The notes: a model not told the origin generated them from the letters alone. Counted from the first letter of the stretch, positions 43,637 to 56,342 are shown. The stretch: DNA of 64,000 bases from Ashinkailepas kermadecensis (GCA_034440615.1 JAOTOM010005109.1:435001-499000); one strand, 5' to 3'. Made by a program: numbers and translations.

Positions 43637-45922
43637 TCACTGGAGGACACACGGCGCCTCGGCGTCACCAGCGGGCACCTGCTGACCTGGCGGCGAGCTC
43701 GGAGCCTGAGCCAGCTCTGACCTGGCAGCGGCTGGCAGCTGGGCGGGTCGGAGCAGCGGCACACCTGACAGACGGGCGGCCACTGCCTGACGACACACCT
43801 GCGGCGCCAGCAGACCAGCCGGCAGCCGGACAGCGCCTGCAGGCGGCGCCGCGTAGCTGGCCGCCACGTCAGGCGGACCGGCCGGCAAGCGGACAGCGCC
43901 TGCAGGCGGCGCCGGGTAGCTGGCTGCCACGTCAGGCGGACTGGCGGCGGCGCGGAAGCCGGCGCGGTAGCCGTGCGCCTGGGTGGCCTGGTCTGGTTGC
44001 GCCAGGGCCGGGTAGGCGGAGCTGGCGGCGCCGCCGGCTGCTGGCTGAGCCGCCTCCCCGGCAGGCGGCCGGGGCGAAGCGGCCGGCCAGCTGCGTCGAC
44101 CTGCCTTCTCGTCGGTCGGCTGGTGCCAGGGTCCGGTCGGCGGCGTGGCAGCACCACGCGCCAAGGCGCGGGCCTTCTTCTTGCCGCGGCGTTTGCGGGA
44201 CTTGCCACCGGTGTTGGAGCGGGAGGGCGCACCTCGCGAGCCTGTTGTGTTCACGACCGGCGCGGCCGGTACGACCGGTGCACGCTGGATGGAGGATGCC
44301 GGTGGTGGCAGCGTCTCGCGGCTGCCCTGCTGCGACAGGAGCGCGTACTGCTCCAAAGCCTGCCGCTCCAGGTCGGAGAAGCGCCGACTCAGACTGTCCG
44401 ATGACTCGTACTGCTCAATGGCGAGAAACTCGAGCTCGTCGAAACGCCTGGTGACGCTATCGCGCGACGAGCTGCAGCTCACCGTCTGCTGTCGGCTGGA
44501 TGCCGACGGCAGACTGCCCAGACTCTTGGTGCGGCGTAGCTCCGCTACAGCCTTGGTCGACGCGGGCGGCTCGCGCGGCGTGGAAACGGTTGCCGTGGGT
44601 GTGAGCGCGTCCGACCGTGGGCTGAGCTCGGTGGAGGGGGGCCCGCTGGAGCCGCACACCTGGCCGATCCGCCACAGCTCCAGCAGGTCGGTGGTGTTGC
44701 CGTCCGACACGCCAAGCAGGTGCAGGAAGTCCTCGAAGGTGGCGCGTGGCGGCCCGCACCGACTGCCAGCGGTCTTGGTGTCGCGGTCGCCGGTCGGCTC
44801 CGGCGACGGTCGCCACCGGTCGGTCGTGCGCAGCGTCGTGTCCGACGTCGAGTGGCGAAACTGGCAGCGCGAGGTGGCCGGCGCCGACGACGGGTTGTGC
44901 CAGAGCACACGCTGCAGTCTGGTGTGCGTCGGCTGGTCTTGAGGAGCCGGAGCGTGCAGTGCGGCGCCGACCGCTGGAGGAGCGCACAGAGCGGGCGCCG
45001 TCGCCGGGTACTTGGCGGCAGTCTTACCCGACCGCGGCTGGAACTGTAGTGCCATGCTCTTATTCGGCTGGTACTGCAGCGGTGCTGCGCTCAGCAGCGA
45101 CGAGCACTGCGGAGCTGCAGGAGAACTGCAGCCCTTCTCCCCGCCAAACTGAGACGAAACTCCATTCTTGTGGTGCACGTACTGCGCTGGCGCGACGGCT
45201 GGCCGCTGCGCGAACTGCGCCGAGACGCGGCCCTGCGGCTGGCAGTACTGCGTCGACCCGATGCCCTGCTGCGGGTACTGCCAGCCCGTGTGGTACCAGC
45301 CGACAGGTGTCACCGAGACGGCCGGCCAGACACCGCCCGGCGGGGTGTGGCGGGCCGCGGACGCGCCGGTGTCGGCGTCGGCCGGCCGGCCAGACAGCGT
45401 GGCCGCTGTCACCGCCGACATGGTCGCCGAGCCCTGCGAGCTGGTGGCCAACAGCGGGCTGCCGACGTCCAGCTGCGTCGGCGCCGGCGCGCCGGCGTCC
45501 TCCAGCGCCACGTCACCGCGACCGGACGTCGACGACAGCGTGTCGGCCGACCTCGAGGTGGCCGTCCAGGTCACGACCCGTGTCGCGTCCGTCCAGTCGA
45601 GTCTCTCCCGACTGGCGGCGGCCACGGCGGCGTATGTGGCGCTCGACAGTGACTCGGCGCCGTCGGCCGACTCTGACTCGGTCGACTCAGCGGCCTGTGA
45701 CTGTGGCTGCCACAGCCGTCGGATCTGCGGCGCTCGCACCAGCTGCAGCAGGGTCCTCTGAGCGGCGCCGTCCCGCCGCACCACCAGGTCAGAGATGTCC
45801 TGCAGCTCTCGCTCGGTGGCAGGCTTCTGTAGCACATCTGAGACACACACTCAGAGTCTGGTGTCAATTGATGCCGCTCAACGTTAGGCCTCTGGGTGTC
45901 TACACACACGCACACACACACA

Positions 45923-45977
<55 letters not shown>

Positions 45978-46013
45978 GCACGCGCACGCGCACGCACACG
46001 CACACGCACACGC

Positions 46014-46059
<46 letters not shown>

Positions 46060-49000
46060 CTGGTCCTCACCACAACAATCACAAGGATAAACTATGGATA
46101 ACAGATGCTAGTACTATCATGTTCTTCTTTGCGCCCGACAAAGCAACTGCAGGTGTTAACGCGCCACCACTTGCATAGCTGATTAGGTACCTCTCGCCGA
46201 CTCCATGGTATAAAATGGAAAACGACATGTCAGGTTGTTGAGCTATGACTTCAAAACAGGAACTTGTCGATCTGTGTTGCGCCTAAATCGCGAATCATGG
46301 GCAATTAATCTGACGTATTGCCCTCAGATACTCAATGCTGGATGTGGCAATGTGACGGACAACTCGGCTAAGGTGTTTGTATAGGCCACTCATCTTTGCC
46401 AGGTCATTAGGTCACTGAATCAACTTGATCTCAGGGGACCGTTTTCGACTTCTGAGTCATTCCGAGACTAATTTGGACCCTGAAGCCGAGCTTGGTGTCA
46501 ATTTATGCCCCTTCTCGCAAGACAGTAGTGCTTCCGGGCACTATTTTGGAAGTTCCCAAAAGGAGATCAACACTTCGACCTCATCTGACCCGTGACCGTA
46601 CATCGAAACATCGACGTCATCGAAATTCAAGAACCCGTACTTGAAGGGGGGGGGGGGGACAAACAGCCATTCAGCCCCTCACCCTTTTGGAGCGAGATAA
46701 ACTTCTTCACTGAATACAGCCAACATGACTTTTGCTATCCCAACCGAAAGGACATTCTCTACGTTCGAAACAACAGATCTCCCCCCAAACTCAACAACTT
46801 TTATCTCAGTAAACGCGACAGGATTCGGTGGTAGCTTGTCGAAGTTTTCCAAAACCGACTGACTGTTTATCTTTGTTTACCTCCCCCTTAAATGTTGGCT
46901 CGATCCGCAAGTGCTGTGTTGAATATTTCAAGTGAGAGCATTTCACACCATGTAACCAAAAAATGTTTCGCCAAGTGATCGGAGAACGATGAGTCATTAG
47001 TCGTAGTGGCGGATTCAGGAGGCATGGGATCATGCCCCCAACCCATTCTGGCCCCTTGGAGGCCCAAGGGGCCGTTGAACATGTTGTGTTTTTAACATAG
47101 GCCGTGACGAAGCACGCAATACATTTTTCGCTCCAGAGGCATTCGGGCAACTGAAGGGGGAATCTTCAGTTGAAGTTCAAGCTGTGCAGACAATTGAAGG
47201 GCCCCTGAGCCGAAGTGACGGGATCCTGGGCCGACGTGAAGGGCCCCTGGGCCGACGAGAGGGGCCCCGGGCTGATGGAGACGGTCCAGGGCCGATGACG
47301 AGGGCCCTCGAGTCGATGGAGAGTTCTCACAGGCAGACGCCGAGGGCCCCGGTTCGGGCCATCGTGAAGGGCCTCTAGGCCGACGGAGGGACACGGGTCG
47401 TTGGAAGGCCCCGGACTGACGGCGAGGGCCCGACCAGTAAAAAGGACCCTTGAGCCAATGAAGAGGACCCTTGAGCCAATAAAGATAACCCTTGAGCCAA
47501 TGAAGAGAACCCTTGAGCCAATGAAGAGGACCCTTGAGCCGACGGAGATAGTCACTGAGCCGGCCAGAGGCGAAAAAAGCCAACGACACGCCGACGCACG
47601 TCGGTGACAGCTAAAGGGACACGGAAGACTAATGAGACAGCCAAATGCTGACATGCCTTTTTCTTTCCAAGCTTGAAAACACTTTTCTTTTTTAAATCAA
47701 TCGTATCAGTCCATTTCTGGGCTAGTTTACATTAGAAGATGGCATATTTTATATAGTGGTAACGTCCTTATGAGACAGCTGCTGGCTGAAAAAAATATGC
47801 GGTACAAGTGGCGGCCTATGCTAAATTCTCATGTTTTCTTCAAATTACCCAACTTATAAAAACCTAACACAACCTAATGAAACCTAACACAATATGCTTT
47901 GAAAGAAAAACAGTTTCCAATTTTGTTTGGAGAATCTTGTTCATTTTTAAAAACATTTCCAGCTTATGAAACCAAAACTAACGTAACCAAACTAGTATTA
48001 TTGCAGTTTAAGGTAATCACAAGACAAGTTTTGCACACATTCTACTTCATAAAGCATACAAAGGGGTTAGTTTTCGTTAAGTTAGGTTAGGTTAGGCTTT
48101 TGTTGTAAGTTATGCTTTTTTGGAAAAAATGGGCAATTCAAAAAAAATGTTGGAGTATTCTTTGTTCAAAAACAGTTTAGGCTGGGTTAGGTTAGGTTTG
48201 GTTAGGTTTTTTGCTTTTCAATTTTTTTAAAGAAAATAATTGTTTGCAAATTATCCATTTTTAACAGATAATTTGTATTGCATGGAAAGTTAGGCTAGGT
48301 TAGGTTATGTTACATATTTTTTCTTTGTTTTGAGTGTTACTTTGTATGCTATATTACAACAACTTTGTATGCTACTTACATACAACTTTGTATGCTATAC
48401 TTTGTATGCTATTGCCGCCTCCAGCGGCGGCCCCCAAAACATATTTTGTGGATTTGATGGTGACAAAACTCACGATTCGAAACATAAAAAGTGCTACTCT
48501 CCAATTTCTAGCTGAAATATGTATCAACTGCAATGAGGATCAAACATGCTTTTTCAACACGGCGAAGCAAGCGTGTGAGGAACTTGTTTTATTTACCATA
48601 TATGCAAATAATTTGAGACAGCTCACAGGTTCGTCGGTGACAGCTTCGGCATTTTTTCACCCCTGGAGCCGACGGAGAGGGTTCTTAGTGGCCGGAGAGG
48701 GCCCCAAGCTGATAGGAAGGATCCCCAGGCCCAGAGGTGCACACATGATTTTCCTAAGAGGGTGCACACATTCTTTGAAGGGCCCTTGGCACATGGGGCC
48801 TCCTTTGGGTGACATGGATCCCTCATCTACTCAGGACCCCTCGTCGGTAGATCAGGAGCCCTTCTTACTTGTCGGACCCTCCATGTCAAGTCGAGGGCCC
48901 TTCCAATGATCAGAGTTCGTCAGTCCAGGACCCTTCATATCTGTGTGGGCCCCTTTGACGGCCCAGGAGCCTTTCTTATACGATCGGCCCTCTCCAATGA

Positions 49001-51268
49001 CCCTGGGTCCTCTGGTGGCCAGAGGCGCTTTCCGTCGGCCCAGGAACTCCCTTCGATGGCTTAGGGGCCCTATTTACTGACCGGGGTCCTCTCCGTCAGA
49101 CCGAGGGCCCTTTCAATGACTCCGGTCCCCTCAGTCAGTCCAGGGCCCTTCATATCGGCATGGGTCCCTCAGTCGGCACAGGTACCTTTCTGTTAGTTCG
49201 GGGCCCTCTCCGATGACCCACAATCTTTCCCGGTGAGTAGGACCCTTAGTGTCAGATGAAGGGCCCTGCAACGCCTCTTCCGGCCTTTGGCCATCAGTTT
49301 CAGTGGCAGAGGGTAGGATACAATTTCAAGGGGCGAAATACATTTTGAATGAGAATGATGAGATGAGATTTGGCTTTAGAGTCCATTCTCTCAGCGAGAG
49401 ACTAAAGTCTAAAGTAAAGAAACTAAAGTCCAGGGGCACCGAAACTTTGGATGAAAACCCCTCGGTTAACTCCTCGCTTCGCCACTGGTATCACCTTAAC
49501 AACAAGATGAATCCCCTCCAAGCGGTTTGGATAGGTAGAAAATATGCTCTGCAAAGTGCCTTGACGCCATGAAACCCACGTAGACTAACTTTTTTTGGAA
49601 CACACTCCTCCCCCCGATCAACAAAGAGATTCCCTGATAGAGGCACTAAAGTCCAGGGGCACCAAAATTCTGGATGTGATCCCTCTTGGCCAAATCCTGG
49701 ATCCGTCACCGACTGGTCGTGCTGACCTTCAGGGTGCTGCCGCGCGCCGCTGTCCGCTGATCGCGACAAGGAAATGCTTGGACAGCATCTACACACTCCG
49801 ATGACAAGAGCTCGAGATGCACAGACAAAAGAGGACTTTGGCCCCACATCGCATTGTGAAATGGGAAGACCGCAACCACTGCCCCTATTCTGCCGTGCCT
49901 TCTTAGTGATCGAATGCATGCCGGTCATGTGTATGTAGCTGTGCATGAGGCCAGCGTCATATTGGCCATGGCGACGTATGGGCATCCGGACAGATCGCAT
50001 GTACAAGTTCACCTACAATTGGCTTCGAGGGTTTTGAGAGTTGCAACACGAATGCTTTTTTAGTTTTGATCTAACGTGTTGATCTAACCCGCCACCTCAC
50101 GGGACAAATTGAAGCTGGGAGCATATCGCATCAGCTTGTACAGCATAATTCTAGCAAGAAAGCAAGCAATCTAATGTTTAGTTTGCAATCCTATCTCGAC
50201 AGCCAGCCAGATGTGCGAGGCGAGTGACCGCATGTTGCTCGTCTGGGCTGAGAGCGCTGGCGGTATGGCATTCCCCGGCCGTGCCGGCCATGTACAGCAC
50301 ACGCGATAGTGGCATCACGATGGCTGGGGCCTCCGGCTATTGCGCAGCGCGGGCGTATCTATTGTCAGGATTGGTGGTGACCGATGTAGAAGCCTAGTCT
50401 GCGCCGCGCAGTATGTGCTCTTAATACCAGCTTCGATGCCCAGCAGGCCGTGCCACAGTCGAGCCGTGCCACAGCTGAACCCTGCCACAGCTGAATCCTG
50501 CCACAGCTGAACCCTGCCACAGCTGAACACTGCCACATCCGAGCCGTGCCACAGCTGAACACTGCCACATCCGAGCCGTGCCACAGCTGAACCCTGCCAC
50601 ACCCGAGCCGTGCCACAGCTGAACCCTGCCACACCCGAGCCGTGCCACAGCTGAACCCTGCCATAGTCGAGCCGTGCCACAGCTGAACCCTGCCACATCC
50701 GAGCCGTGCCACAGCTGAACACTGTCACATCCGAGCCGTGCCACAGCTGAACCCTGCTACAGTCGAGCCGTGCCACAGCTGAACCCTGCCACAGCTGAAT
50801 CCTGCCACATCCGAGCCGTGCCACAGCTGAACACTGCCACATCCGAGCCGTGCCACAGCTGAACACTGCCACACCCGAGCCGTGCCACAGCTGAACACTG
50901 CCACATCCGAGCCGTGCCACAGCTGAACCCTGCCACATCCGAGCCGTGCCACAGCTGAACCCTGCCACACCCGAGCCGTGCCACAGCTGAACCCTGCCAC
51001 ACCCGAGCCGTGCCACAGCTGAACCCTGCCACACCCGAGCCGTGCCACAGCTGAACCCTGCCATAGTCGAGCCGTGCCACAGCTGAACCCTGCCACGATA
51101 GTCCACATGGTCAGAGACGCACCGGTAAGATGTGTCTCATCGATGCCGAGGTCACCGAAGCTGCGCGACGACTGCCGACCCCGCATCCAGCCGGCCCAGG
51201 CGGCCGGGTCATTCCTGCACGGCTCACTCTGGCTCTGATACAGGTCGGCCACCGACCAGGTGGGTGTC
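43637..51268 (-). CDS. Unidentified Ser/Pro/Ala-rich protein gene, two phase-matched exons, 5'-partial
   Basis: Two - strand exons join in phase: 51268-51123 (acceptor CGCCAG, donor ACCG|GTGCGT; reads [15 protein letters not shown] to [11 protein letters not shown]) and 45837-43637 (acceptor GTGTCTCAG, then [19 protein letters not shown]). The split codon makes Asp. The large exon has about 730 residues, ending in TGA at 43637-43639. It is mostly low complexity, with a possible folded part [22 protein letters not shown]. Two similar motifs of about 26 residues, [14 protein letters not shown] and [14 protein letters not shown], follow near 44470-44330. A basic [16 protein letters not shown] is a possible nuclear signal, and two [21 protein letters not shown] repeats lie near the end. 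I do not recognise the family. The motif repeats and matching splice phases argue that it is real. Upstream exons are missing, and the final part could instead be spliced. Confidence 0.6.
45903..46057. repeat. (CA)n microsatellite with CG interruptions
   Basis: Lies just upstream (- strand sense) of the acceptor at 45838 of the unidentified gene. In that orientation it is a GT-rich tract next to the splice site. Confidence 0.95.
46060..47160. other. Intron or intergenic DNA with one repeat end, no gene seen
   Basis: No credible exon. A poly-G run lies at about 46646-46657, and a GTGGCGGATTCAGGAGG motif at about 47006 resembles the hAT-like repeat ends elsewhere in the window. By position it is within the long intron of the - strand gene. 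Confidence 0.5.
47190..47600 (+). repeat. Degenerate GGGCCC minisatellite, block A
   Basis: Units of roughly 30-35 bp alternate GGGCCC with GCCGA(C/T)GGAGA or GAGCCAATGAAGA. The clearest part is five near-perfect GACCCTTGAGCCAATGAAGA units at about 47445-47545. Frames across it are repeat-derived. Confidence 0.8.
47855..48320. repeat. TTAGG-type motif clusters
   Basis: AACCTAACAC and AACCTAATG repeats at about 47863-47893 are followed by TTAGGTTAGGTTAGG at about 48077-48094, then more GGTTAGGTT at 48184-48210 and 48288-48310. The motif orientation switches from CCTAA to TTAGG. A run of ACTTTGTATGCTA repeats lies just beyond (48338-48412). Confidence 0.6.
48655..49245 (+). repeat. Degenerate GGGCCC minisatellite, block B
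   Basis: Diverged units of about 33 bp with GGGCCCTTC, TCCGTCGG and CAGTCCAGG elements. It is related in style to block A and partly in the opposite sense. Confidence 0.7.
49250..50448. other. Non-coding DNA with repeat-like duplicated segments
   Basis: Two copies of AAGTCCAGGGGCACC with similar flanks lie at about 49426 and 49651, suggesting remnants of one repeat. No supported exon. Confidence 0.45.
50449..51096 (-). repeat. 32-bp minisatellite open in all three - strand frames
   Basis: About 20 units of 32 bp built from GAGCCGTGCCACAGCTGAAC and CCTGCCACAYCC. Each unit holds CAGCTG. No stop occurs in any of the three - strand frames because 32 is not a multiple of three and the unit has no stop triplet in that sense. 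It starts 27 bp downstream (- sense) of the donor at 51122. Confidence 0.9.
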
Positions 51269-53689
51269 CTGGCGAAGCAAACCGCTGGCGTCACTTGTAT
51301 ATCTGTGATGTCGCTGATCTCGCTGGTCTGTAAGTGGCAGATTCCGGCCATCTCCATAAGATCTCGGAGTCCATTGGGCCGATTTAAAAACTGAATAGCT
51401 GAAGCAAATTCTACTGGTCTACTTCACACCTTTGGAATGTTCAAATGTCAACATTTTCACAATGGCGAAGTCAGGAGTAAGAAAAAATGGGGCGGGGAAG
51501 TTATTAAAAAAAACAAAGCATTCTGGACTGCTTGCATGTTACACGGGTAATATTGTGCATGGTTGGGAATAAACACGCCTCATCCTCAACACGCCACACG
51601 GCGGGGGAGCGGAACCCGACCACCACTCTTCTTTTTCGATGATATATCATAGCGAAGCAGTGATAATGTAATGGAATCTTGTGACTGTGTTGCAAATTGA
51701 CATAATCATCTCATGCAAATTATTATTTTTTTATATCAGTCTGTAAATACCACAAGAGTGCAACGTCGAATGACCGGTCACCCAATGCTCAAGGTCACTA
51801 GGGTTTAGTCCGTACAATGGCGCGGCGGCATGACGTGGCGACCGACCTCGATCGCATTTACCCCGAAGGCATTGACCTAGGGTCATCAAATGTATTATGC
51901 AGGGTTCACTACAGCTGCGCTCCTCCCTTCAAATGTATGCTTCTAGGCACAGTAGTTTCCGAGATCTTCAGGGGGAGGGCTGCAATACCCCCGGTTCGCG
52001 GTATGTGACAGGCCCTGCGGTACGCGTGTTAATGGTCCCAGACACCATTTGATGTCCATGCATTGACATCCAAAACAGTCAATGGGTAGACAGGAACATA
52101 ATCAGGGGTGGATGTCGTTTGTTCTTTGTGGCTAGTTATTCGCAGTGAGTGCCACAAAAGTATTATTTTGCAATTCTTGCATAATGCCAATACTTACGGT
52201 GAGGTTCTGGTCCTGTGGCACCGCCACGGAATGATACTACATGGAGGATCCTGAAACGCCTTGGTGTGAAGATTGCTAGATTTGTCGGTGATTGGTAGAG
52301 AATCTCCTGGCTCCGCCACTGCTTGCAATTCATTATGCTCGTTTGTCCTGCATTCCTTCCTCCCCTCCTTGACCCGACATTGGCAGTGTCACACTCATTA
52401 GTTATTTGGGCTTTAGGGCGCATCGACCATGTTGATCATATAGCGCAGTGTCACACTCACCACGCCATTACTTGCAGTGGTTTGAATAGGGCACGCCCTG
52501 AACGCCTCTCATCACCTGCTGGATCCGCCACTGGGAAAATCTTCTGGCTCAGGCCACTGCTTGTGAGGCATTATTACCGTTTGGTCTGAATTCACCCTAA
52601 CTTTACCCGTCACTTTCCGATGAATTTAGATGCCGCTTTGAGAAAACCGGCCGCTTGCTGCCTATTTGTCATCCCCTGTATCCGCCCCTGGAATGATTCG
52701 GGTCAAAATAAGCATTTCTGTAGGTAAGCAAGGTGATATGAGCTTCCAAATTGTATTCATCTGAACTGCAATGCAATGCAAATATTCAGATGCTTGTGCT
52801 GTTTCTAAGTGTTCGCAAAGAATGCGTCGGAAGTGCATCTAAGTATTCGCTCCTGATGCCGGCTCTGATATAGTTACGATAATACAATTTTGGGATGAAG
52901 TAGAAAAAGAAAGCTAGGAAAAGTCACTGAATATCACGCTCCTAGCAAAAGGGGCTCAGGAAGGGCCGGCAAAAACCACAAGTGGTCAGAACCCACTCCC
53001 CTCTTACCAGGATTGGGTAAAATCATCACAAGCATACAAAGTTACTAAGCTATGTGCAATGGTAAAATATAACATAGGCTCATTAATTAGGTAGCACAAA
53101 GTTACCTCAGCTGGTGTACGATAACAGCCCAACCTAAAATAACCTCGTATAAACGTGAAAGAAGCTTACCGTGACGACGCAAGCGGATATATATCCAACC
53201 AATGCGGACTGTCGAAGAGTCTGTACTGCTTTATATTTGATTGTTGTTGCGTGCTTGTGAAGTCTACTTCAGATGGAGTATGTTGGCTGCTGGCGCTGAA
53301 ATTAAGCAACAATCAGGGCTGACTGGGCATTCTGCATCTGAGCAGGCTACCGAGGAAACACCGCAGTCGTATATTGTGTGCACAAATGTCGTTCATGCCA
53401 TGAGGTATGAGGTGGGAAGTCATTGGGAAATGATGGCGGTAAATCACCTCTGCATCGTAATGCAAGCAAGACAAATGGTCTCATGCGATTGATCTAGATC
53501 GTTAGTGTAGAGTCAGGCTCAGTCTTTAAAAGGCTTCCTTCGATTTTGGGGGCTACGAAGTTGAGCATACGAAGTTGACCAACCTCGCTAGTCCTTCAGC
53601 ACTTCAGGAAACAATAAAACTTCGGCGTTGTGCTTACATCTTCAAATGAGCACCGACTACTTCATTTGATGATTCGGTGCTCACAGAGG
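51269..53689. other. Repeat-rich DNA without supported genes
   Basis: 51840-52032 resembles the right part of the TTAA-flanked element (GACCTAGGGTCATCAAATG, GAGATCTTCAGGGGG) and ends TACGCGTGTTAATGG. CCGCCACTG ends at 52309-52320 and 52526-52537 look like hAT-type termini. The remainder is AT-rich with no convincing exon. Confidence 0.5.
51840..52032 (+). mobile_element. Diverged relative of the TTAA element
   Basis: Shares the order GACCTA-GGTCAT-AAAT, then GTTCACTAC, GAGATCTT and a GGGGG palindromic core, and ends GCGTGTTAA with the element at 5939-6863. The left half is missing. Confidence 0.45.
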
Positions 53690-55300
53690 ATCTCAAAGAA
53701 ATACAGCAGGACCCCGAAAACACGCACCGGGTCTGATAATCGCGACGGGTTCCCAAAAATTGCGGTGGACCCCAAAAATACCCGACGGGGAAAACAGATT
53801 TGCATCGGGTTCCCAAAATAAACATAGCGGATCTTCGAAAACTCCAGGAAGGGTCAGATAGCTCGGATCGGGGCACCGAAAATTCGCGCCTAGACCCGGA
53901 AGATCGCGCCTGGGGCGGGAAGATCGCGCCAGGGGCCAGCAAAGACACAGAAAAGCCTAACAAACTATCGTCAGGTGCCCAAAAGGAATAATTATGGATT
54001 CTGATAAATAAATGTCCTGGGCCGGAAAACCGCTCTGTAGCCCTAAAGTTGCGCCAAAGGCCTCCAAAAATCTCGACGGGCTTCAACGAAAACGTACCGC
54101 GGCTGTAAATCGCGGCTGGTAACACAAATGGGGCGCTTGGACCCCGAAAAATCACACCGAGACCTGGCCCTGGAAAAATTCAGAATACATCCAGAAAAAT
54201 CAAATCTATCCCAACAAAACTTGCGTCGAACCCCCGAAACCACGCGTTGGGCCCGAACAATCGCGCCGGAACACCCATAAATCGCACTGGAGCCCATGAA
54301 AATCGCGCTGGGACCCAACAATTTGCGTTGGAAGTCATAAATAGGCGCAGCAGGGCCCCCAGAACACAAAGGGAGGCAGAAAGCGCACAGGGGCCCTCCC
54401 AATCGCACCGAGTCTCGCAAAAAGCGGCAGGGTCCTAGCACATGTGCTGAGGCCCTGCAAAAAAAAAACACACTGGGAGGTCCCAAGAATATACCATAGG
54501 TCTTTAAAGCACACCAAGGTGGCAAGAAAAGCATGAGAGCCTCAAATGCAGGATGGGGCTCGCAAAAAGTGACCTAGTTGAAAAAAGAACAAAAAGGCGC
54601 GCCGAGTATTACATAAACACTCGGAGCCTTCGAAAACGCGCCGGTCCCTAAAAACCACTGTTGTTCCACGAGTAAGCAACAAAGCCATAACAAGCGTCGA
54701 GGTCTCAACGGCGCGTCGGGCCAATGACAGGGATGCGCTGGAGCCCTACAACATATCAGTAGACGAAGAAAAGCGAAACGGGTCCAAACAAAGAACACCG
54801 AAACAGCGCTTCGGTTCGGTAGCCAATCTGGAAGCGTATTTAATCAAAGACATGAGTTGCATCTAAGCTCAGCGGGGTATCCGGATTTTCTTTCCCACCA
54901 GAAAATGTGGGAAGAAGAGAAATAATCATCGACTTGAATTAGTCGAATTTTCTCACCGAACCCTCATCAAGAATTCCATAACGTGAAACACGATACAATC
55001 TATCATGTGGCAGCATTCCGCAAAATGTTGGAGACCTAGCAGAAACCGCAAAATCGCGCGAAGTGTGGCGAATGCTCCGAATGCTCAAGGTTGGTGTAGA
55101 CGTGCACGATTGCTGGTGTGGTGGCCATTGGGTGGTATGAACGGCAATACATGAAATAGGAAAACTTTACATTTTTAAAGTGATTTATACAGGTGAAATT
55201 TCAGCAGTGCGAGCTGACTCATCAATGGTTACCAGAAAACAACTTTAAACAGAGGGATGGAGGTGAAAATACGATGATGTAGAAACGATGGTGGTAATTT
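53690..55300 (+). repeat. Composite minisatellite element, copy I
   Basis: A minisatellite of about 30-bp units (ACCCCRAAAAATCGCGCCGGG type, 53690-54830) is followed by a unique segment (54831-55300). The unique part shares collinear motifs with copies II and III: TATTTAATCAAAGAGATGAGGTGCAT-like, ATCTATCATGTGGCAGCA, GCGAAGTGTGG and AGGTGWAATTTCAGCAGTG. No terminus was found at either end. Confidence 0.75.
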
Positions 55301-55634
55301 GCGCTCCCTCGGTGAGAACATTAACTTGGTAGATAATTATTTAAGCAAAAACAAAACAAAAAATGAGCCCTTTGAGCAAAAAAAAACAGTGATTGAAATC
55401 CGGGGATCTCTTAAAATGGGTCTAGGTGGTATGAGTGTCAATTTGCTTGCAATAAGGGGGGGAACTGGTCTCCCAATCATTTATTTGGCCCCCCAATATC
55501 AGACCAAAGCCTATGGAGGCGCCCTTCCCAAATGCTCGAGTGCAACCCTTCCCTCGCTCGAGTTATTTTTTTTCAGCCGATGGCGCCCCTCTTCGGATAA
55601 ATATGCCATCAAGACATCAATTGGCTTACATGCA

Positions 55635-55695
55635 GCATACATACATACATACATACATACATGTGTGTGGGTGTGTGTATGTGTGTGTGGTCGTG
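55635..55695. repeat. (CATA)n and GT-rich microsatellite
   Basis: Six CATA units followed by GTGTGTG-rich sequence. Confidence 0.9.
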
Positions 55696-56107
55696 GTGTA
55701 AGTGTGCAGCAAATTGAATGTATGTGCGTTTCCAGGGAGGTGTTAACTGCGTGCGTAATCTAAGCAGCGTAGGAAGCTGAAACTCTTTGCTGATTAAACC
55801 TTGACAATCGATTTATATATTTATTTAATGACTTTTTATTACTCTATGATTAATTACGAGGAAATATAAATCAGTAAGCGATCACACGATGTGCATTCCA
55901 CATCGAGACATAATGCAAAGCAGAACGACACAATGTAATGCACTGGTGCTGATGCAAACTGACCATGGAGCGCATTGTGTCGTGTATCAGCGCATAATCA
56001 ACATCATCCATGATGCGAATAATTGCATTGATAATTTACCTTAACCTGGATCATTGCGAACCATTCGTATTACTTTGCAAATGCTTGGCATATATACCCT
56101 TGCGATA

Positions 56108-56166
56108 GAGAGCCACAGATTCACATGAACTTCACTCAGTAAAGTTCATGTGAATGTGTGGCTCTC
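56108..56166. repeat. Near-perfect hairpin, 25-bp arms and 9-nt loop
   Basis: Arms 56108-56132 and 56142-56166 are reverse complements with a single mismatch. Loop CACTCAGTA. It lies about 75 bp before a TATATAAA motif. Confidence 0.85.
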
Positions 56167-56242
56167 AGTGAAATTCACTGCAAATATTTATCTACAAACG
56201 TTTAGCACCATCAAAGTAGTCAGAAGAGCATTTTTGCGACCA

Positions 56243-56250
56243 CTATATAA
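56243..56250 (+). promoter_or_regulatory. TATA-box-like motif
   Basis: CTATATAAACGC at about 56242-56253 lies about 95 bp upstream of a reading frame with a hydrophobic N-terminus. Confidence 0.35.
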
Positions 56251-56342
56251 ACGCAGCTATTAAGGGCTACATAAACGGCTTATTGTAGCTGTGGTGTATG
56301 CACAACTCGTGCGCTTATTTGTGTATGCATGTACAACAATAA

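Noticed and set aside
44746..46101. 451-codon + strand frame
   Set aside because: It is the complement of the GC-rich - strand exon 45837-43637 and ends in the CA repeat. The - strand frame has the splice-phase match and internal motif repeats.
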